A stretch of DNA of 64,000 nucleotides from the NCBI RefSeq assembly GCF_022662495.1, contig NZ_JAKPBU010000004.1, positions 1 through 64,000 on the forward strand, written 5' to 3'. The stretch is from Lysobacter sp. M2-1. GTDB taxonomy: Bacteria > Pseudomonadota > Gammaproteobacteria > Xanthomonadales > Xanthomonadaceae. A program made the position numbers and the translations under genes. The notes beneath the pieces were generated by a model that ran no database searches, was not told the DNA's origin, and worked only from the letters and a program-made list of their open reading frames with translations. Shown here piece after piece: positions 9,262-18,357 of the stretch; position 1 is the first letter of the stretch, and every line of letters begins with the position of its first letter.

Positions 9262-10128
9262 ATGCAGGAACTCGATGCCCTGATGCGGGACAAACTTGAA
9301 ACCCACTGCCGTCAGCAGCTCTCGGCGATGCTCGATGGCGCGTTGGCGCCGGACGAGGCCCGTTTCCTGCTCCGGCGCCTGCAGCACGACCACGAGCTGG
9401 CCGGCTGCTGGGAGCGCTGGCAGCTGTGCGGCGATCTGATGCGTGGCAGCATGCCGGCGCTGTTGCCGCGCGATTTTTCCCAGCGGGTGCTCGGGGCCGT
9501 CGCCGAGGAAGGTCGGGCACATGCGGCAGTCACCCGTGCAGCCGGCCGAACCGGTCTTCGCTGGGGCTGGGCCGGTGGTGCAGCCCTGGCGGCTTCGGTC
9601 GCTGTGGCGGCCTTGTTCATCGCGCAGCGCAATCCAGCGACGGTCGAGCCGACCGTCACCGGAGCGGTCGCGCCGCTTGCCGCGGCCGCGCCGACGCCGG
9701 ACATACCAGTCAGTCCGCAGCAGCCTGCGCCGAAGCCGACTCCTGCCACATCGGCGCGGGACACCGCCGCCAGCGTCGCAGCCGCCGCGCTCATGGCATC
9801 GGATCGGCCGCGCCGCGCCACGCGCCGCGCGCGTGAACCGCTGCGTCGTACCGTTGCACAGCAGGTCGAGAGCCAGCAGCCCGCCGTCGTTGAAATCGCC
9901 GTGGCCGAGCCAGGCGGGGGCCAGCCGGACACGCGTGTCCCGGAAACGGTCGCCTCCCACGATCCCTTCGCAGCCTCCGCGCTTGCGCCGTCCAGACCGT
10001 GGCCGCGAGCCGTCCTACCGGGCCTTGCGTCGGGAGCGCTGACGGTGGATTACGAGACCGCCGGGACTTCGTCCGGCTACGACTATTTCGAACCGCAGCT
10101 GCCTGTCGACGAGGCGCCCGTCGACTAG
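9262..10128 (+). CDS. rseA: Sigma-E anti-sigma factor (RseA/MucA-like)
   Basis: A 288-residue single-pass membrane protein. The N-terminal cytoplasmic part (residues 1-70) has the RseA fold signature (LSAMLDGALAPDEARFLLRRL ... WERWQLCGDLMRG). A transmembrane helix spans about 103-121, followed by a long Ala/Pro-rich periplasmic region. It would sequester the sigma factor encoded 64 bp upstream. The start is the ATG before QELDALM; a nearby GTG is out of frame. The periplasmic tail is poorly conserved in this family, so nothing specific is inferred from it. Confidence 0.9.
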   Translation: MQELDALMRDKLETHCRQQLSAMLDGALAPDEARFLLRRLQHDHELAGCWERWQLCGDLMRGSMPALLPRDFSQRVLGAVAEEGRAHAAVTRAAGRTGLRWGWAGGAALAASVAVAALFIAQRNPATVEPTVTGAVAPLAAAAPTPDIPVSPQQPAPKPTPATSARDTAASVAAAALMASDRPRRATRRAREPLRRTVAQQVESQQPAVVEIAVAEPGGGQPDTRVPETVASHDPFAASALAPSRPWPRAVLPGLASGALTVDYETAGTSSGYDYFEPQLPVDEAPVD

Positions 10129-10206
10129 CCGGATCGTGCCGGGCGCGGCGCTCCCGCTTCGCCCGACCGACGTTCGCCGCATTTCGCGTCATCCAGCCTT
10201 CGTTCG

Positions 10207-10236
10207 CGCCCTTCGAGTTCACGCCCTTCGAGTTCA
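10207..10236 (+). repeat. Tandem 15-bp duplication before mucD
   Basis: CGCCCTTCGAGTTCA occurs twice in perfect tandem (10207-10221 and 10222-10236), ending 6 bp before the mucD ATG. It occupies the ribosome-binding region, where no clear Shine-Dalgarno sequence is visible. Confidence 0.85.
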
Positions 10237-10242
10237 TGCCCG

Positions 10243-11754
10243 ATGAAATCTTCCGTGCGCATTCTGGTCCTGATCGCGGCTACGGCCGCCGCCACTACGG
10301 CGGTCGTCGCCCCCTACGTGTCCACCGCCCAGTCACCCGCCCCCGCGCCGGCGCCGCAGCTGGTCGCGGGTTTGCCCGACTTCACCCGCCTGGTCGAGGA
10401 AGTGGGACCGGCGGTGGTCAATGTCGAAGCCCAGATCGGAGGCGGGCGCCGCAGCGCGCAGCAGATGCCCGATGAGGAAGAAATACCCGAAATCTTCCGA
10501 CGCTTCTTCGGCCCCGGCTTCCCGGGTATGCCTGCGCCGGATGGTCCGCAGGGCGGTCCGCGCGGGGTGTCGATGGGCACCGGCTTCATCATTTCCAACG
10601 ACGGCTATGTGCTGACCAACCACCACGTGGTGGAGGGTGCCGATGAAGTGAAGATCAAGCTGTCCGACCGCCGCGAGCTGACCGCAAAAGTCGTCGGCAG
10701 CGACCAGCAGTCGGACGTGGCGCTGCTCAAGGTGGCGGCGACCGGCTTGCCCGCGCTGCGCATCGGCGATTCCAAGACCCTCAAGCCGGGCCAGTGGGTG
10801 GTAGCGATCGGTTCGCCGTTCGGGCTCGATCATTCGGTCACCGCCGGCATCGTCAGCGCGGTGGGGCGCTCGAATCCCTACGCGAACCAGCAGTACGTGC
10901 CGTTCATCCAGACCGACGTGGCGATCAACCGCGGCAACTCCGGCGGCCCGCTGCTCGATACGCGCGGCCAGGTGGTCGGCATCAATTCGCAGATCTTCAG
11001 CAATTCCGGCGGCTACATGGGCGTGAGCTTCGCCATTCCCATCGATACCGCGATGGGGGCGGTGAACCAGCTCAAGAAGAACGGGCGGGTCCAGCGCGGC
11101 ATGATTGGCGTCCAACTGCAGCCGATCACCGCCGACATCGCGCGTGCATCGAACCTGCCCGATACCCGCGGCGCCCTGGTCAGTGGCGTGCAGCCCAACG
11201 GGCCCGGAGAGCGCGCCGGCATCGAACGCGGCGACGTGATCCGTTCGGTCAATGGCACGCCCATCTACGATTCCACGCAGCTGCCTCCCATCGTCGGGGC
11301 CATGGCGCCGGGTACCCGGATCACCCTGGGCGTGCTGCGCGATGGGCGCGAGCGCGACGTGTCGGTCACCCTCGCGCCGCTGGACGAGGGCGTGGCGAGT
11401 GGCGCAGAGCCGTTCGGCGAGGACCCGCAAGGACAGGACGCCCCGCGCGCCGCCTCCAATCCGCTGGGCATCATCGGCCAGGACCTCGATGCCGATGATC
11501 GCCGCCAGCTCGGACTGGGCCAGGACGAAGGCGTCGGCGTGGCGCGGGTGCAGGGCCTGGCCGCGCGCGAAGCCGGCATTCGTCCTGGCGACGTGATCCT
11601 GGCGGTGGGGCGCGCCAACGTGGCCAGTGTCGCCGCACTCGAACGTGAGCTCGGCAAGATCAGGGCTGGGCAGGCGGTGATGCTGCTGGTGCGCCGCGGC
11701 GGCGGGACCCAGTACATCGCGGTGACGCCGCGTACCGACGGCGAGGAGGAGTAG
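10243..11754 (+). CDS. mucD: Periplasmic serine protease/chaperone MucD (DegP/HtrA family)
   Basis: A 503-residue Do-type protease with an N-terminal signal peptide (MKSSVRILVLIAATAAATTA). The trypsin-like domain holds a full triad: His128 (TNHHVVEGA), Asp158 (SDVALLK) and Ser233 (GNSGGPLL). Two PDZ domains follow (about residues 285-380 and 410-500), each with a GxxxGDVI core. It degrades or refolds misfolded envelope proteins and, as third gene after rpoE and rseA, is the usual negative-feedback element of this stress module. The length is normal for DegP/MucD. Confidence 0.94.
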   Translation: MKSSVRILVLIAATAAATTAVVAPYVSTAQSPAPAPAPQLVAGLPDFTRLVEEVGPAVVNVEAQIGGGRRSAQQMPDEEEIPEIFRRFFGPGFPGMPAPDGPQGGPRGVSMGTGFIISNDGYVLTNHHVVEGADEVKIKLSDRRELTAKVVGSDQQSDVALLKVAATGLPALRIGDSKTLKPGQWVVAIGSPFGLDHSVTAGIVSAVGRSNPYANQQYVPFIQTDVAINRGNSGGPLLDTRGQVVGINSQIFSNSGGYMGVSFAIPIDTAMGAVNQLKKNGRVQRGMIGVQLQPITADIARASNLPDTRGALVSGVQPNGPGERAGIERGDVIRSVNGTPIYDSTQLPPIVGAMAPGTRITLGVLRDGRERDVSVTLAPLDEGVASGAEPFGEDPQGQDAPRAASNPLGIIGQDLDADDRRQLGLGQDEGVGVARVQGLAAREAGIRPGDVILAVGRANVASVAALERELGKIRAGQAVMLLVRRGGGTQYIAVTPRTDGEEE

Positions 11755-11839
11755 GCGCCTCGCCCTGAGCGGCCCGGGTGGCGATCGTTCGCCGCTCGGA
11801 TCGCGATCATGGCCGCTCCGGTCCCCGCGGGGTGGGACA

Positions 11840-11848
11840 TGCGATAAT
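11840..11848 (+). promoter_or_regulatory. Possible extended -10 element for lepA
   Basis: TGCGATAAT is an extended -10-like sequence 51 bp upstream of the lepA ATG. No good -35 hexamer is present, which extended -10 promoters tolerate. Inference only. Confidence 0.35.
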
Positions 11849-11898
11849 TCTGCGTTGCAACACAGGGCCGTCCACGGCCATTGCGCCGTCCATTGCCC

Positions 11899-13716
11899 AT
11901 GTCCAACGCCACGCCCGCGTCCATGCGGAACATCCGCAACTTCTCGATCATCGCCCACGTCGACCACGGCAAGTCGACCCTGGCCGATCGGATCATCCAA
12001 CTGTGCGGCGGACTGGAAGCGCGTGAGATGGAAGCGCAGGTCCTCGACTCGAACCCGATCGAGCGCGAGCGCGGCATCACCATCAAGGCCCAATCCGTGT
12101 CGCTGCCGTACAAGGCGAAGGACGGGCAGATCTACCAGCTCAATTTCATCGACACGCCCGGCCACGTCGATTTCAGCTACGAGGTGAGCCGTTCGCTAGC
12201 TGCGTGCGAAGGCGCGCTGCTGGTGGTGGATGCCGCACAAGGGGTCGAAGCGCAGTCCGTCGCCAATTGCTACACCGCGGTGGAGCAGGGCCTGGAAGTG
12301 GTGCCGGTGCTCAACAAGATCGACCTGCCCACCGCCGACATCGAACGGGTGAAGGCCGAGATCGAGGCGGTGATCGGCATCCATGCCGACGATGCGGTCG
12401 CGATCAGCGCCAAGACCGGCCTCAACGTCGGTGACGTGCTCGAGGCCATCGTCAGCCGGATTCCTCCGCCGCAGCCGCGCGACACCGACAAGCTGCAGGC
12501 GCTGATCATCGATTCCTGGTTCGACAATTACCTGGGCGTGGTCTCGCTGGTACGGGTGATGCAGGGTGAGATCAAACCCGGCGCCAAGATGCTGGTGATG
12601 TCCACCGGACGCAGCCACCAGGTGGAGTCGGTCGGCGTATTCACGCCCAAGCGCAAGGCGCTGCCCAAGCTCGGCGCGGGCGAAGTGGGCTGGATCACGG
12701 CCTCGATCAAGGACGTGCACGGCGCGCCGGTCGGCGACACGCTCACCCTGGCCGGCGATCCGGCGCCGCACCCATTGCCCGGTTTCCAGGAAATGCAGCC
12801 GCGCGTGTTCGCCGGACTGTTCCCGGTCGACGCCGAGGACTATCCGGACCTGCGCGAGGCCCTGGAGAAGCTGAAGTTGAACGACGCCGCCCTGCGCTTC
12901 GAGCCGGAGAACTCCGAAGCGATGGGGTTCGGCTTCCGCTGTGGCTTCCTGGGCATGCTGCATCTGGAGATCGTGCAGGAGCGCCTGGAGCGCGAATACG
13001 ATCTCAACCTGATCACCACCGCGCCCACCGTGGTGTACGAGGTGCTCAGGACCGATGGCAGCGTGATGCCGCTGGATAATCCGGCCAAGCTGCCGGCGGC
13101 GAACCTGATCGAGGAAGTGCGCGAGCCGATCATCCGCGCCAACATCCTGACCCCGCCGGACTACGTCGGCAACGTCATCACCCTATGCGAGGAAAAGCGC
13201 GGAAGCCAGATCGGCATCACCTACCTGGGCAGCCAGGTGCAGATCAGCTACGAGCTGCCGATGGCCGAGGTGGTGCTGGACTTCTTCGACCGGCTCAAAT
13301 CCGTCAGCCGCGGCTACGCCTCGCTCGACTACCACTTCCTGCGTTTCGACCCCGGTCCGTTCGTGCGCGTGGACACGCTGATCAACGGCGACCGGGTGGA
13401 CGCGCTCTCGCTCATCACCCACCGCCAGCACGCCGATCGCCGCGGACGCGATCTGGTCGAGAAGATGCGCGAGCTGATCCCGCGGCAGATGTTCGACGTC
13501 GCGATCCAGGCGGCGATCGGGTCGCAGATCATCGCCCGCAGCACGGTCAAGGCGCTGCGCAAGAACGTGCTGGCCAAATGCTACGGCGGCGACGCCACTC
13601 GCAAGAAGAAGCTGCTGGAGAAGCAGAAGGAAGGCAAGAAGCGGATGAAGCAGGTCGGGCGGGTGGAGATCCCGCAGGAGGCCTTCCTCGCCGTGCTGCA
13701 GGTGGACAACAAGTGA
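11899..13716 (+). CDS. lepA: Elongation factor 4 (LepA)
   Basis: A 605-residue translational GTPase, the normal length. G-motifs: AHVDHGKST (G1), RGITI (G2), DTPGH (G3) and NKIDLP (G4). The EF4-specific C-terminal domain is intact ([16 protein letters not shown] near the end). LepA acts on stalled or early-elongating ribosomes. A second in-frame ATG at 11923 would give a 597-residue form starting at RNIRNFS, which is also plausible because that is where homology usually begins. lepB follows 125 bp later, the common lepA-lepB arrangement. Confidence 0.96.
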   Translation: MSNATPASMRNIRNFSIIAHVDHGKSTLADRIIQLCGGLEAREMEAQVLDSNPIERERGITIKAQSVSLPYKAKDGQIYQLNFIDTPGHVDFSYEVSRSLAACEGALLVVDAAQGVEAQSVANCYTAVEQGLEVVPVLNKIDLPTADIERVKAEIEAVIGIHADDAVAISAKTGLNVGDVLEAIVSRIPPPQPRDTDKLQALIIDSWFDNYLGVVSLVRVMQGEIKPGAKMLVMSTGRSHQVESVGVFTPKRKALPKLGAGEVGWITASIKDVHGAPVGDTLTLAGDPAPHPLPGFQEMQPRVFAGLFPVDAEDYPDLREALEKLKLNDAALRFEPENSEAMGFGFRCGFLGMLHLEIVQERLEREYDLNLITTAPTVVYEVLRTDGSVMPLDNPAKLPAANLIEEVREPIIRANILTPPDYVGNVITLCEEKRGSQIGITYLGSQVQISYELPMAEVVLDFFDRLKSVSRGYASLDYHFLRFDPGPFVRVDTLINGDRVDALSLITHRQHADRRGRDLVEKMRELIPRQMFDVAIQAAIGSQIIARSTVKALRKNVLAKCYGGDATRKKKLLEKQKEGKKRMKQVGRVEIPQEAFLAVLQVDNK

Positions 13717-13724
13717 GGCGGGGG

Positions 13725-13826
13725 TGGGGACTGGAGGCTGGAGACTGGCGGCAAACGCTAGGATCCCGTGTGCCCGTCTCGGTGCCCGTGTTCTCCCAGC
13801 CCCGAGTCCCCAGTCCCTAGTCTCCG
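13725..13826. repeat. Imperfect inverted repeat, lepA-lepB spacer
   Basis: The spacer begins with GGGGACTGGAGGCTGGAGACTGG and ends with near-complementary CAGTCCCTAGTCTCC-type sequence. Each arm is itself a short run of GGGACTGG-like units. It may act as a hairpin between the two genes; the lepB ribosome-binding site (AAAGGAA) lies just beyond it. The arms are imperfect. Confidence 0.5.
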
Positions 13827-13841
13827 TTCAAAGGAACCCGA

Positions 13842-14633
13842 ATGCGCTTGTTCGAAGTCGGCTTGGTACTACTGACACTGTTGAGCGGTCTGATATGGCT
13901 ACTGGACAAGCTGTTCTTCGCCCGGCGTCGGCTGGCGCGCGAGGGGCTGGTCGAGGCCGGGGAGCCGGTGGTTGTCGACTACGCCAAGGCGTTCTTTCCG
14001 GTGCTGGCGATCGTACTGATCCTGCGCAGCTTCGTGGCCGAGCCGTTCCGGATTCCGTCCAGTTCGATGATGCCGAGCCTGCTGATCGGCGACTTCATCC
14101 TGGTCAACAAGTTCGCCTACGGGCTGCGCCTGCCGATCACCAACCAGAAGTTCGTCCCCATCGGCGAACCCAGGCGAGGCGACGTGGTGGTGTTCCGGCC
14201 CCCGCATCACCCCGACCAGGACTGGATCAAGCGTGTCATCGGCCTGCCGGGCGACACCATCGGCTACCGCGACCACGTGGTCTACGTCAACGGGGAGCCG
14301 CTGCACTACCGTCCGATCGGCCAGTACATCGGCAAGGGCAAGGGGCAGGACATGACCGGCGCCACCCTTTCCGCCGAGGCGCTGCCAGGCCGTACCCATC
14401 CGGTCCTGGCGCGTGAGGACCTGCCGTTCATGATGCAGGGCGAAGGCGAGTGGCAGGTGCCGCAGGGCAGCTATTTTGTGATGGGCGACAACCGCGACAA
14501 CAGCGAGGACAGCCGGTTCTGGGGCACCCTGCCGGAGCGCAACCTGCGCGGCAAAGCCTTCCTGATCTGGATGAACTGGGACTCCAGCGCCGGCGGGGTA
14601 GACTTCTCGCGCATGGGCAGCCAGATTCCGTAG
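13842..14633 (+). CDS. lepB: Signal peptidase I
   Basis: A 263-residue type I signal peptidase with two N-terminal hydrophobic segments (about 5-21 and 52-64). The catalytic Ser75 is in PSSSMMPSL and the general-base Lys130 in DWIKRVIGLPGD; box E reads GDNRDNSEDSRFWG. It removes signal peptides from exported preproteins at the outer face of the inner membrane. An AAAGGAA ribosome-binding site precedes the ATG. The stop codon TAG falls in a GTAG followed by a small palindrome (CGTACAGTACG). Confidence 0.95.
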   Translation: MRLFEVGLVLLTLLSGLIWLLDKLFFARRRLAREGLVEAGEPVVVDYAKAFFPVLAIVLILRSFVAEPFRIPSSSMMPSLLIGDFILVNKFAYGLRLPITNQKFVPIGEPRRGDVVVFRPPHHPDQDWIKRVIGLPGDTIGYRDHVVYVNGEPLHYRPIGQYIGKGKGQDMTGATLSAEALPGRTHPVLAREDLPFMMQGEGEWQVPQGSYFVMGDNRDNSEDSRFWGTLPERNLRGKAFLIWMNWDSSAGGVDFSRMGSQIP

Positions 14634-14690
14634 GCCGTACAGTACGCCGGCGGCGTCGGGGGACGCGGCACTCACTTCAAGGGGACAGCG

Positions 14691-15074
14691 ATGAAGCGCA
14701 ACCAAACCGGGCTCACCCTGATCGGCTTCGTGATCGTGCTGGCGGTCGCCGGCGTGTTCGTCTACGTGGGAATGAAGCTGGTGCCGATGTACACCGAGTA
14801 CTACGCGGTCAAGCAGGCGCTCAAGGGCCTGGCCGAGGAGCCGAACATTGCGCAGCAGGATCCGTCGAGGATCAAGGACCTGTTCTTCCGGCGGCTGTAC
14901 ATGAGCTATTCCGAGAACGTCAAGCCTGCCGACGTGCAGCTGCAGCGCCATGAGGAGGGTGGCTGGAAGATGAGCGTCAACTACGAGCTGCGCAAGCCGA
15001 TGATGGGCAACCTGGATGTCATCGCGAAGTTCAGCGCCACCGAGGACCTGGTGAGGCGTGACGCGGCAAATTGA
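14691..15074 (+). CDS. DUF4845 membrane-anchored protein
   Basis: A 127-residue protein starting [31 protein letters not shown], which resembles a type IV pilin-like N-terminus followed by a small extracytoplasmic domain. This matches the DUF4845 family typically found between lepB and rnc in gammaproteobacteria. Function is not established. A GGGGA ribosome-binding site precedes the ATG, and its end overlaps rnc by 17 bp, so it is probably co-transcribed with lepB and rnc. Confidence 0.85.
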   Translation: MKRNQTGLTLIGFVIVLAVAGVFVYVGMKLVPMYTEYYAVKQALKGLAEEPNIAQQDPSRIKDLFFRRLYMSYSENVKPADVQLQRHEEGGWKMSVNYELRKPMMGNLDVIAKFSATEDLVRRDAAN

Positions 15075-15741
15075 CCGCGACGCCGGCCGCTTCGGCGGCC
15101 ATCGTTTCACCGATGCCGGGTTGCTGGAACAGGCGCTCACCCACCGCAGCGCGGCGGCGCGCCACAACGAACGGCTGGAATTCCTCGGCGACGCCCTGCT
15201 GAACCTGTTCGTCGCCGAAGCGCTGTACGCGCACTGGCCACAGGTGGACGAAGGCGCGCTGACCCGCGCCCGCGCCGAACTGGTGCGCGAATCCACCCTC
15301 GCCGCCATCGCCCGCGACATGGCCCTGGGCGAGCGCATCGTGCTCGGGCCGGGCGAGCTCAAGAGCGGCGGTCACCGTCGCGATTCGATCCTCTCCGACA
15401 CCCTCGAAGCGCTGATCGCGGCGATCTACCTCGACAGCGACTTCACGACGTGCCGCGCGGCCGTGTTGCCCTGGTTCCAGGACGCCATCGCAGCGCTACC
15501 GCCGCCGCACCGGGTGGGCAAGGACGCCAAGACCCGATTGCAGGAATGGCTGCAGGGGCGGCAACGCCCGCTGCCGCAGTACGCGCTGGTGGCCGAAAGC
15601 GGCAACGACCATGCCAAGCGCTTCGTGGTGCGCTGCTCGCTGGTGGACGCGGCGCTGCAGGCCGAAGGCGAGGCGGGTTCGCGCCGCGCCGCCGAGCAGA
15701 TCGCGGCCGAGGGCGTGCTGGCGCAGCTGGAAACCCCGTAG
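15058..15741 (+). CDS. rnc: Ribonuclease III
   Basis: A 227-residue RNase III. The catalytic signature [12 protein letters not shown] lies near residue 38, with the second acidic cluster at [13 protein letters not shown], and a C-terminal double-stranded RNA-binding domain starts near [13 protein letters not shown]. It processes rRNA precursors and structured mRNAs. The GTG start at 15058 overlaps the DUF4845 gene by 17 bp. The stop TAG (15739-15741) is part of a GTAG repeat element. Confidence 0.95.
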   Translation: MTRQIDRDAGRFGGHRFTDAGLLEQALTHRSAAARHNERLEFLGDALLNLFVAEALYAHWPQVDEGALTRARAELVRESTLAAIARDMALGERIVLGPGELKSGGHRRDSILSDTLEALIAAIYLDSDFTTCRAAVLPWFQDAIAALPPPHRVGKDAKTRLQEWLQGRQRPLPQYALVAESGNDHAKRFVVRCSLVDAALQAEGEAGSRRAAEQIAAEGVLAQLETP

Positions 15742-15759
15742 GGCGGGTCTTGACCCGCC
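15738..15759 (+). repeat. GTAG-type REP hairpin containing the rnc stop codon
   Basis: GTAG (15738-15741) is followed by a perfect 8-bp hairpin, GGCGGGTC / GACCCGCC with a TT loop. The TAG of GTAG is the in-frame rnc stop. A conserved GTAG at the foot of a hairpin is the diagnostic of REP/SMAG elements. Confidence 0.85.
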
Positions 15760-15823
15760 TCCCCCGGGGCAACGGCGTGCGTGCGGCCTGCGATGGCGGC
15801 TTCGGAATTGCAAGCTTCGTGAT

Positions 15824-15845
15824 GGCGGGCCAGGGCCCGCCCTAC
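15824..15845 (-). repeat. Inverted GTAG-type REP hairpin before era
   Basis: Mirror copy of the element after rnc: GGCGGGCC / GGCCCGCC with a 2-nt loop, then CTAC (the complement of GTAG) at 15842-15845. The CTAC runs into AAT to create TACAAT just before era. Confidence 0.85.
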
Positions 15846-15848
15846 AAT
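15843..15848 (+). promoter_or_regulatory. Candidate -10 (TACAAT) for a leaderless era transcript
   Basis: TACAAT ends exactly 6 nt before the era ATG (15855), which would place transcription start at or near the A of ATG. The first three bases come from the inverted REP element. No convincing -35 is seen. The same arrangement occurs before ispG and xseA. Confidence 0.45.
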
Positions 15849-15854
15849 CCACGC

Positions 15855-16763
15855 ATGAATCCTTCCAGCCATCGCGCCGGCCACGTCGCCGTCATCGGCC
15901 GCCCCAACGTCGGCAAGTCGACCCTGGTCAATGCGCTGGTCGGCGCCAAGGTCAGCATCACCTCGAACCGGCCGCAGACCACCCGCCACCGCCTGCTCGG
16001 CATCGCCACGTTTCCGCAGGGCCAGCTGATGCTGGTCGACACGCCCGGCCTCCACCGGGAGCAGGGGCGCTACAAGGCCTCTGCGATGAACCGCTGGATG
16101 AACCGTGCCGCACGCGGCGCGCTGGAAGGCGTGGACGCGGCGGCGCTGGTGATCGAGGCCGGGCGCTGGGACGACGAGGACGGTCTCGCTTACGAGGCAC
16201 TGCGCGAGGCTGGGGTTCCGGTCGTGCTGGTGGTCAACCAGGTCGACCGGATCAAGGACAAGAGCGCCCTGCTGCCGTTCCTGGCCAAGGTAAGCGAAGG
16301 GCGTGCGTTTGCGGCGGTGCATCCGGTCTCGGCGCTCAAGCGCAAGGGACTCGAGGCGCTGGTCGATTCGTTGCTCGGCCTGGTTCCGGAACAGCCGCCG
16401 GCGTACGGAGAAGACGAGATCACCGACAAGAGCCAGCGTTTCCTGGCCGGCGAGATGGTGCGCGAACAGCTGATGCGCCAGCTCGGCGCGGAACTGCCTT
16501 ACGCGACCACGGTGGAGATCGAGCAGTTCGTCGAAGAGGGTGCGTTGCTCCGGATCGGCGCGGTGATCTGGGTCGAGCGCGAGGGACAAAAGGCGATCGT
16601 CATCGGCAAGGCCGGCGAACGCCTGCGCGAGATCGGCAGCAAGGCGCGCGCGGCGATGGAACGCCTGTTCGGCTGCAAGGTGTTCCTGCAGACCTGGGTG
16701 CGGGTGCGCGAGGGCTGGTCCGACGACGAAACCGCGTTGCGCAGCCTGGGTTACCACGACTGA
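15855..16763 (+). CDS. era: GTPase Era
   Basis: A 302-residue GTPase with P-loop GRPNVGKST, switch region [14 protein letters not shown] (G4) and a C-terminal KH domain ([23 protein letters not shown]). Era binds the 3' end of 16S rRNA during 30S maturation. The spacing after rnc is filled by a REP pair, and no Shine-Dalgarno sequence is visible before the ATG, consistent with leaderless initiation. recO follows 10 bp later. Confidence 0.96.
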   Translation: MNPSSHRAGHVAVIGRPNVGKSTLVNALVGAKVSITSNRPQTTRHRLLGIATFPQGQLMLVDTPGLHREQGRYKASAMNRWMNRAARGALEGVDAAALVIEAGRWDDEDGLAYEALREAGVPVVLVVNQVDRIKDKSALLPFLAKVSEGRAFAAVHPVSALKRKGLEALVDSLLGLVPEQPPAYGEDEITDKSQRFLAGEMVREQLMRQLGAELPYATTVEIEQFVEEGALLRIGAVIWVEREGQKAIVIGKAGERLREIGSKARAAMERLFGCKVFLQTWVRVREGWSDDETALRSLGYHD

Positions 16764-16773
16764 CGATGCCGGC

Positions 16774-17538
16774 ATGCGCTACGTCGCCGAGCCCGCGTTC
16801 GTGCTGCACGCACGCGCCTATCGCGAGACCAGCCTGCTGGTCGAGGTCCTGAGCGCACAGCACGGACGCATCGGGCTGCTCGCGCGCGGCGTGCGCGGCG
16901 CCAGGCGACATGTGCTGCGCGCGGCGCTGCAGCCGTTCCAGCACATCAGGTTCGATGCGGTGCAACGGGGCGAGCTGGCACAGCTGCATGCGGCTGAGGC
17001 GCTGGACGCCGCGCCGCTGCTTTCCGGTGACGCAGGCCTGGCGGCGTTCTACGTCAATGAACTGGTGCTCCGTCTGGCGCCGCGGCTGGATCCGCATTCG
17101 GACCTGTACGCGGCCTACGCCCGGGCGCGCGAGCGCTTGCGTCTAGTCCAGGCCGACCGGCAGGCGCTGTCATGGACGCTGCGCCGTTTCGAACGCGATC
17201 TGCTCGAGGCGCTGGGTTTCGGCATGCCGCTGGCGCTGGATGGCGATGGGGTGCCGATCGATGCCGCGGCGCGTTACCGGCTCGATCCCGAACACGGCCC
17301 GCGCCGGATGCTCAGCGACCGCGGACGCAGCGAGCGCGAAGACGCCGCGACCGGGCGCGCATTGCTGGCGCTGGGCGAGGACCGGCTGCCCGATGAAGAC
17401 GACCTCGCTGGCTTGCGTCGCGCGCTGCGACCGGTGCTGGCCCATCACCTCGGCGGCCGCGGGCTGAAGTCCTGGGAACTGATGGGCGAACTGGGACGTC
17501 TTGCCAGGAGCGCGAGCGAAGGCATGCTGGATCGCTGA
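16774..17538 (+). CDS. recO: DNA repair protein RecO
   Basis: A 254-residue RecO with the N-terminal OB-fold start ([35 protein letters not shown]) and a helical C-terminal half. RecO loads RecA on SSB-coated gaps with RecR. The rnc-era-recO order is conserved in this class. No zinc-finger cysteine cluster is seen, as in other gammaproteobacterial RecO. Confidence 0.92.
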   Translation: MRYVAEPAFVLHARAYRETSLLVEVLSAQHGRIGLLARGVRGARRHVLRAALQPFQHIRFDAVQRGELAQLHAAEALDAAPLLSGDAGLAAFYVNELVLRLAPRLDPHSDLYAAYARARERLRLVQADRQALSWTLRRFERDLLEALGFGMPLALDGDGVPIDAAARYRLDPEHGPRRMLSDRGRSEREDAATGRALLALGEDRLPDEDDLAGLRRALRPVLAHHLGGRGLKSWELMGELGRLARSASEGMLDR

Positions 17539-17622
17539 CGCATCTGCCACGGGAAGGCGATCGGGGCGACTTTGGCCGGTATTGCTGCTGCGCGAAGGCT
17601 CCCGGTACCCGCACCGCAATGC

Positions 17623-18324
17623 TCATCGCGCTTGCGCGATCGTGTCCTGTGCAATGTCGACAAAGGCCTGCAGTGCCGCTGGCGAATCGCCTTCTTCCTG
17701 CAGCCTGGCGGCCGCGTCCTGCAGCCGGCTCGCACCGACAAAGCCGCAGCTGGCACGCAATCGGTGTAGTTGTTCACGTCGCGCAGCGCCACCGCCTTCG
17801 CGCACCGCGTGCACCTGCATCGGGAGTTCGCCCAGGAACAGCGCACGCAGCGCGGCGACGTTGTCCATGTTGCCGCCCAGTGCCTGCGCCGCTGCGGCAT
17901 CGTCCCAGACCGGCCGCTTGTCCGTGGCCACCTCGCGGCTCTCGGTTTCCCTGTCGCTGACCGCGAGCCCGAGCGCGCGCCGGATCGCGCCGAGCCAGGC
18001 GGGGGCGTCGACAGGCTTCACCAGCACTTCGGAAAAGCCTGCTGCGATCAGCGGATCGAGTTCGCTACGCTCGTGCGCTGCGGTATGCGCCAGCGCGGGC
18101 GTCGCTGGCCAGTCGCGGCGTAGCGTGTGCAGCAGCTCGGTGCCGGTGCTGTCGGGGAGGTTCGCATCGATCAGCCACAGGTCGTAACGCCGCCGGGCCG
18201 AGAGCCGCAGCGCCTCGGCCGCGCTGCCCGCGCCATCCACCCGCGCCGGCAGGGTTCGGGTCAGGGCCAGCAGGTAGGCGCAGGAGGTGGGATCGTCTTC
18301 CACCAGCAGGATATCCGGATTCAT
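17623..18324 (-). CDS. Response-regulator receiver fused to an Hpt domain
   Basis: A 233-residue protein. Residues 1-120 are a CheY-like receiver with acidic pair Asp10/Asp11, phospho-acceptor Asp53 (LWLIDANLPD) and the conserved Lys in VLVKPVDAP. Residues 140-233 look like a histidine phosphotransfer domain: LHRLRASCGFVGA contains the HxL(K/R) pattern with His187 as the likely phosphorylated residue. No output domain and no adjacent kinase are present, so it is probably an intermediate relay in a multistep phosphorelay. The ATG is 33 bp from the divergent ydbH-like start. GGGAG lies close before its ATG. Confidence 0.82.
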   Translation of the reverse strand: MNPDILLVEDDPTSCAYLLALTRTLPARVDGAGSAAEALRLSARRRYDLWLIDANLPDSTGTELLHTLRRDWPATPALAHTAAHERSELDPLIAAGFSEVLVKPVDAPAWLGAIRRALGLAVSDRETESREVATDKRPVWDDAAAAQALGGNMDNVAALRALFLGELPMQVHAVREGGGAARREQLHRLRASCGFVGASRLQDAAARLQEEGDSPAALQAFVDIAQDTIAQAR

Positions 18325-18345
18325 CGCTCCCTCGCTTGCGCCCGC

Positions 18346-18351
18346 TATCCT
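18346..18351 (+). promoter_or_regulatory. Candidate -10 (TATCCT) for leaderless ydbH-like gene
   Basis: TATCCT ends 6 nt before the ATG at 18358; no Shine-Dalgarno sequence is present. It sits in a 33-bp divergent gap, leaving no room for a conventional leader. Confidence 0.35.
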
Positions 18352-18357
18352 CGCGGC

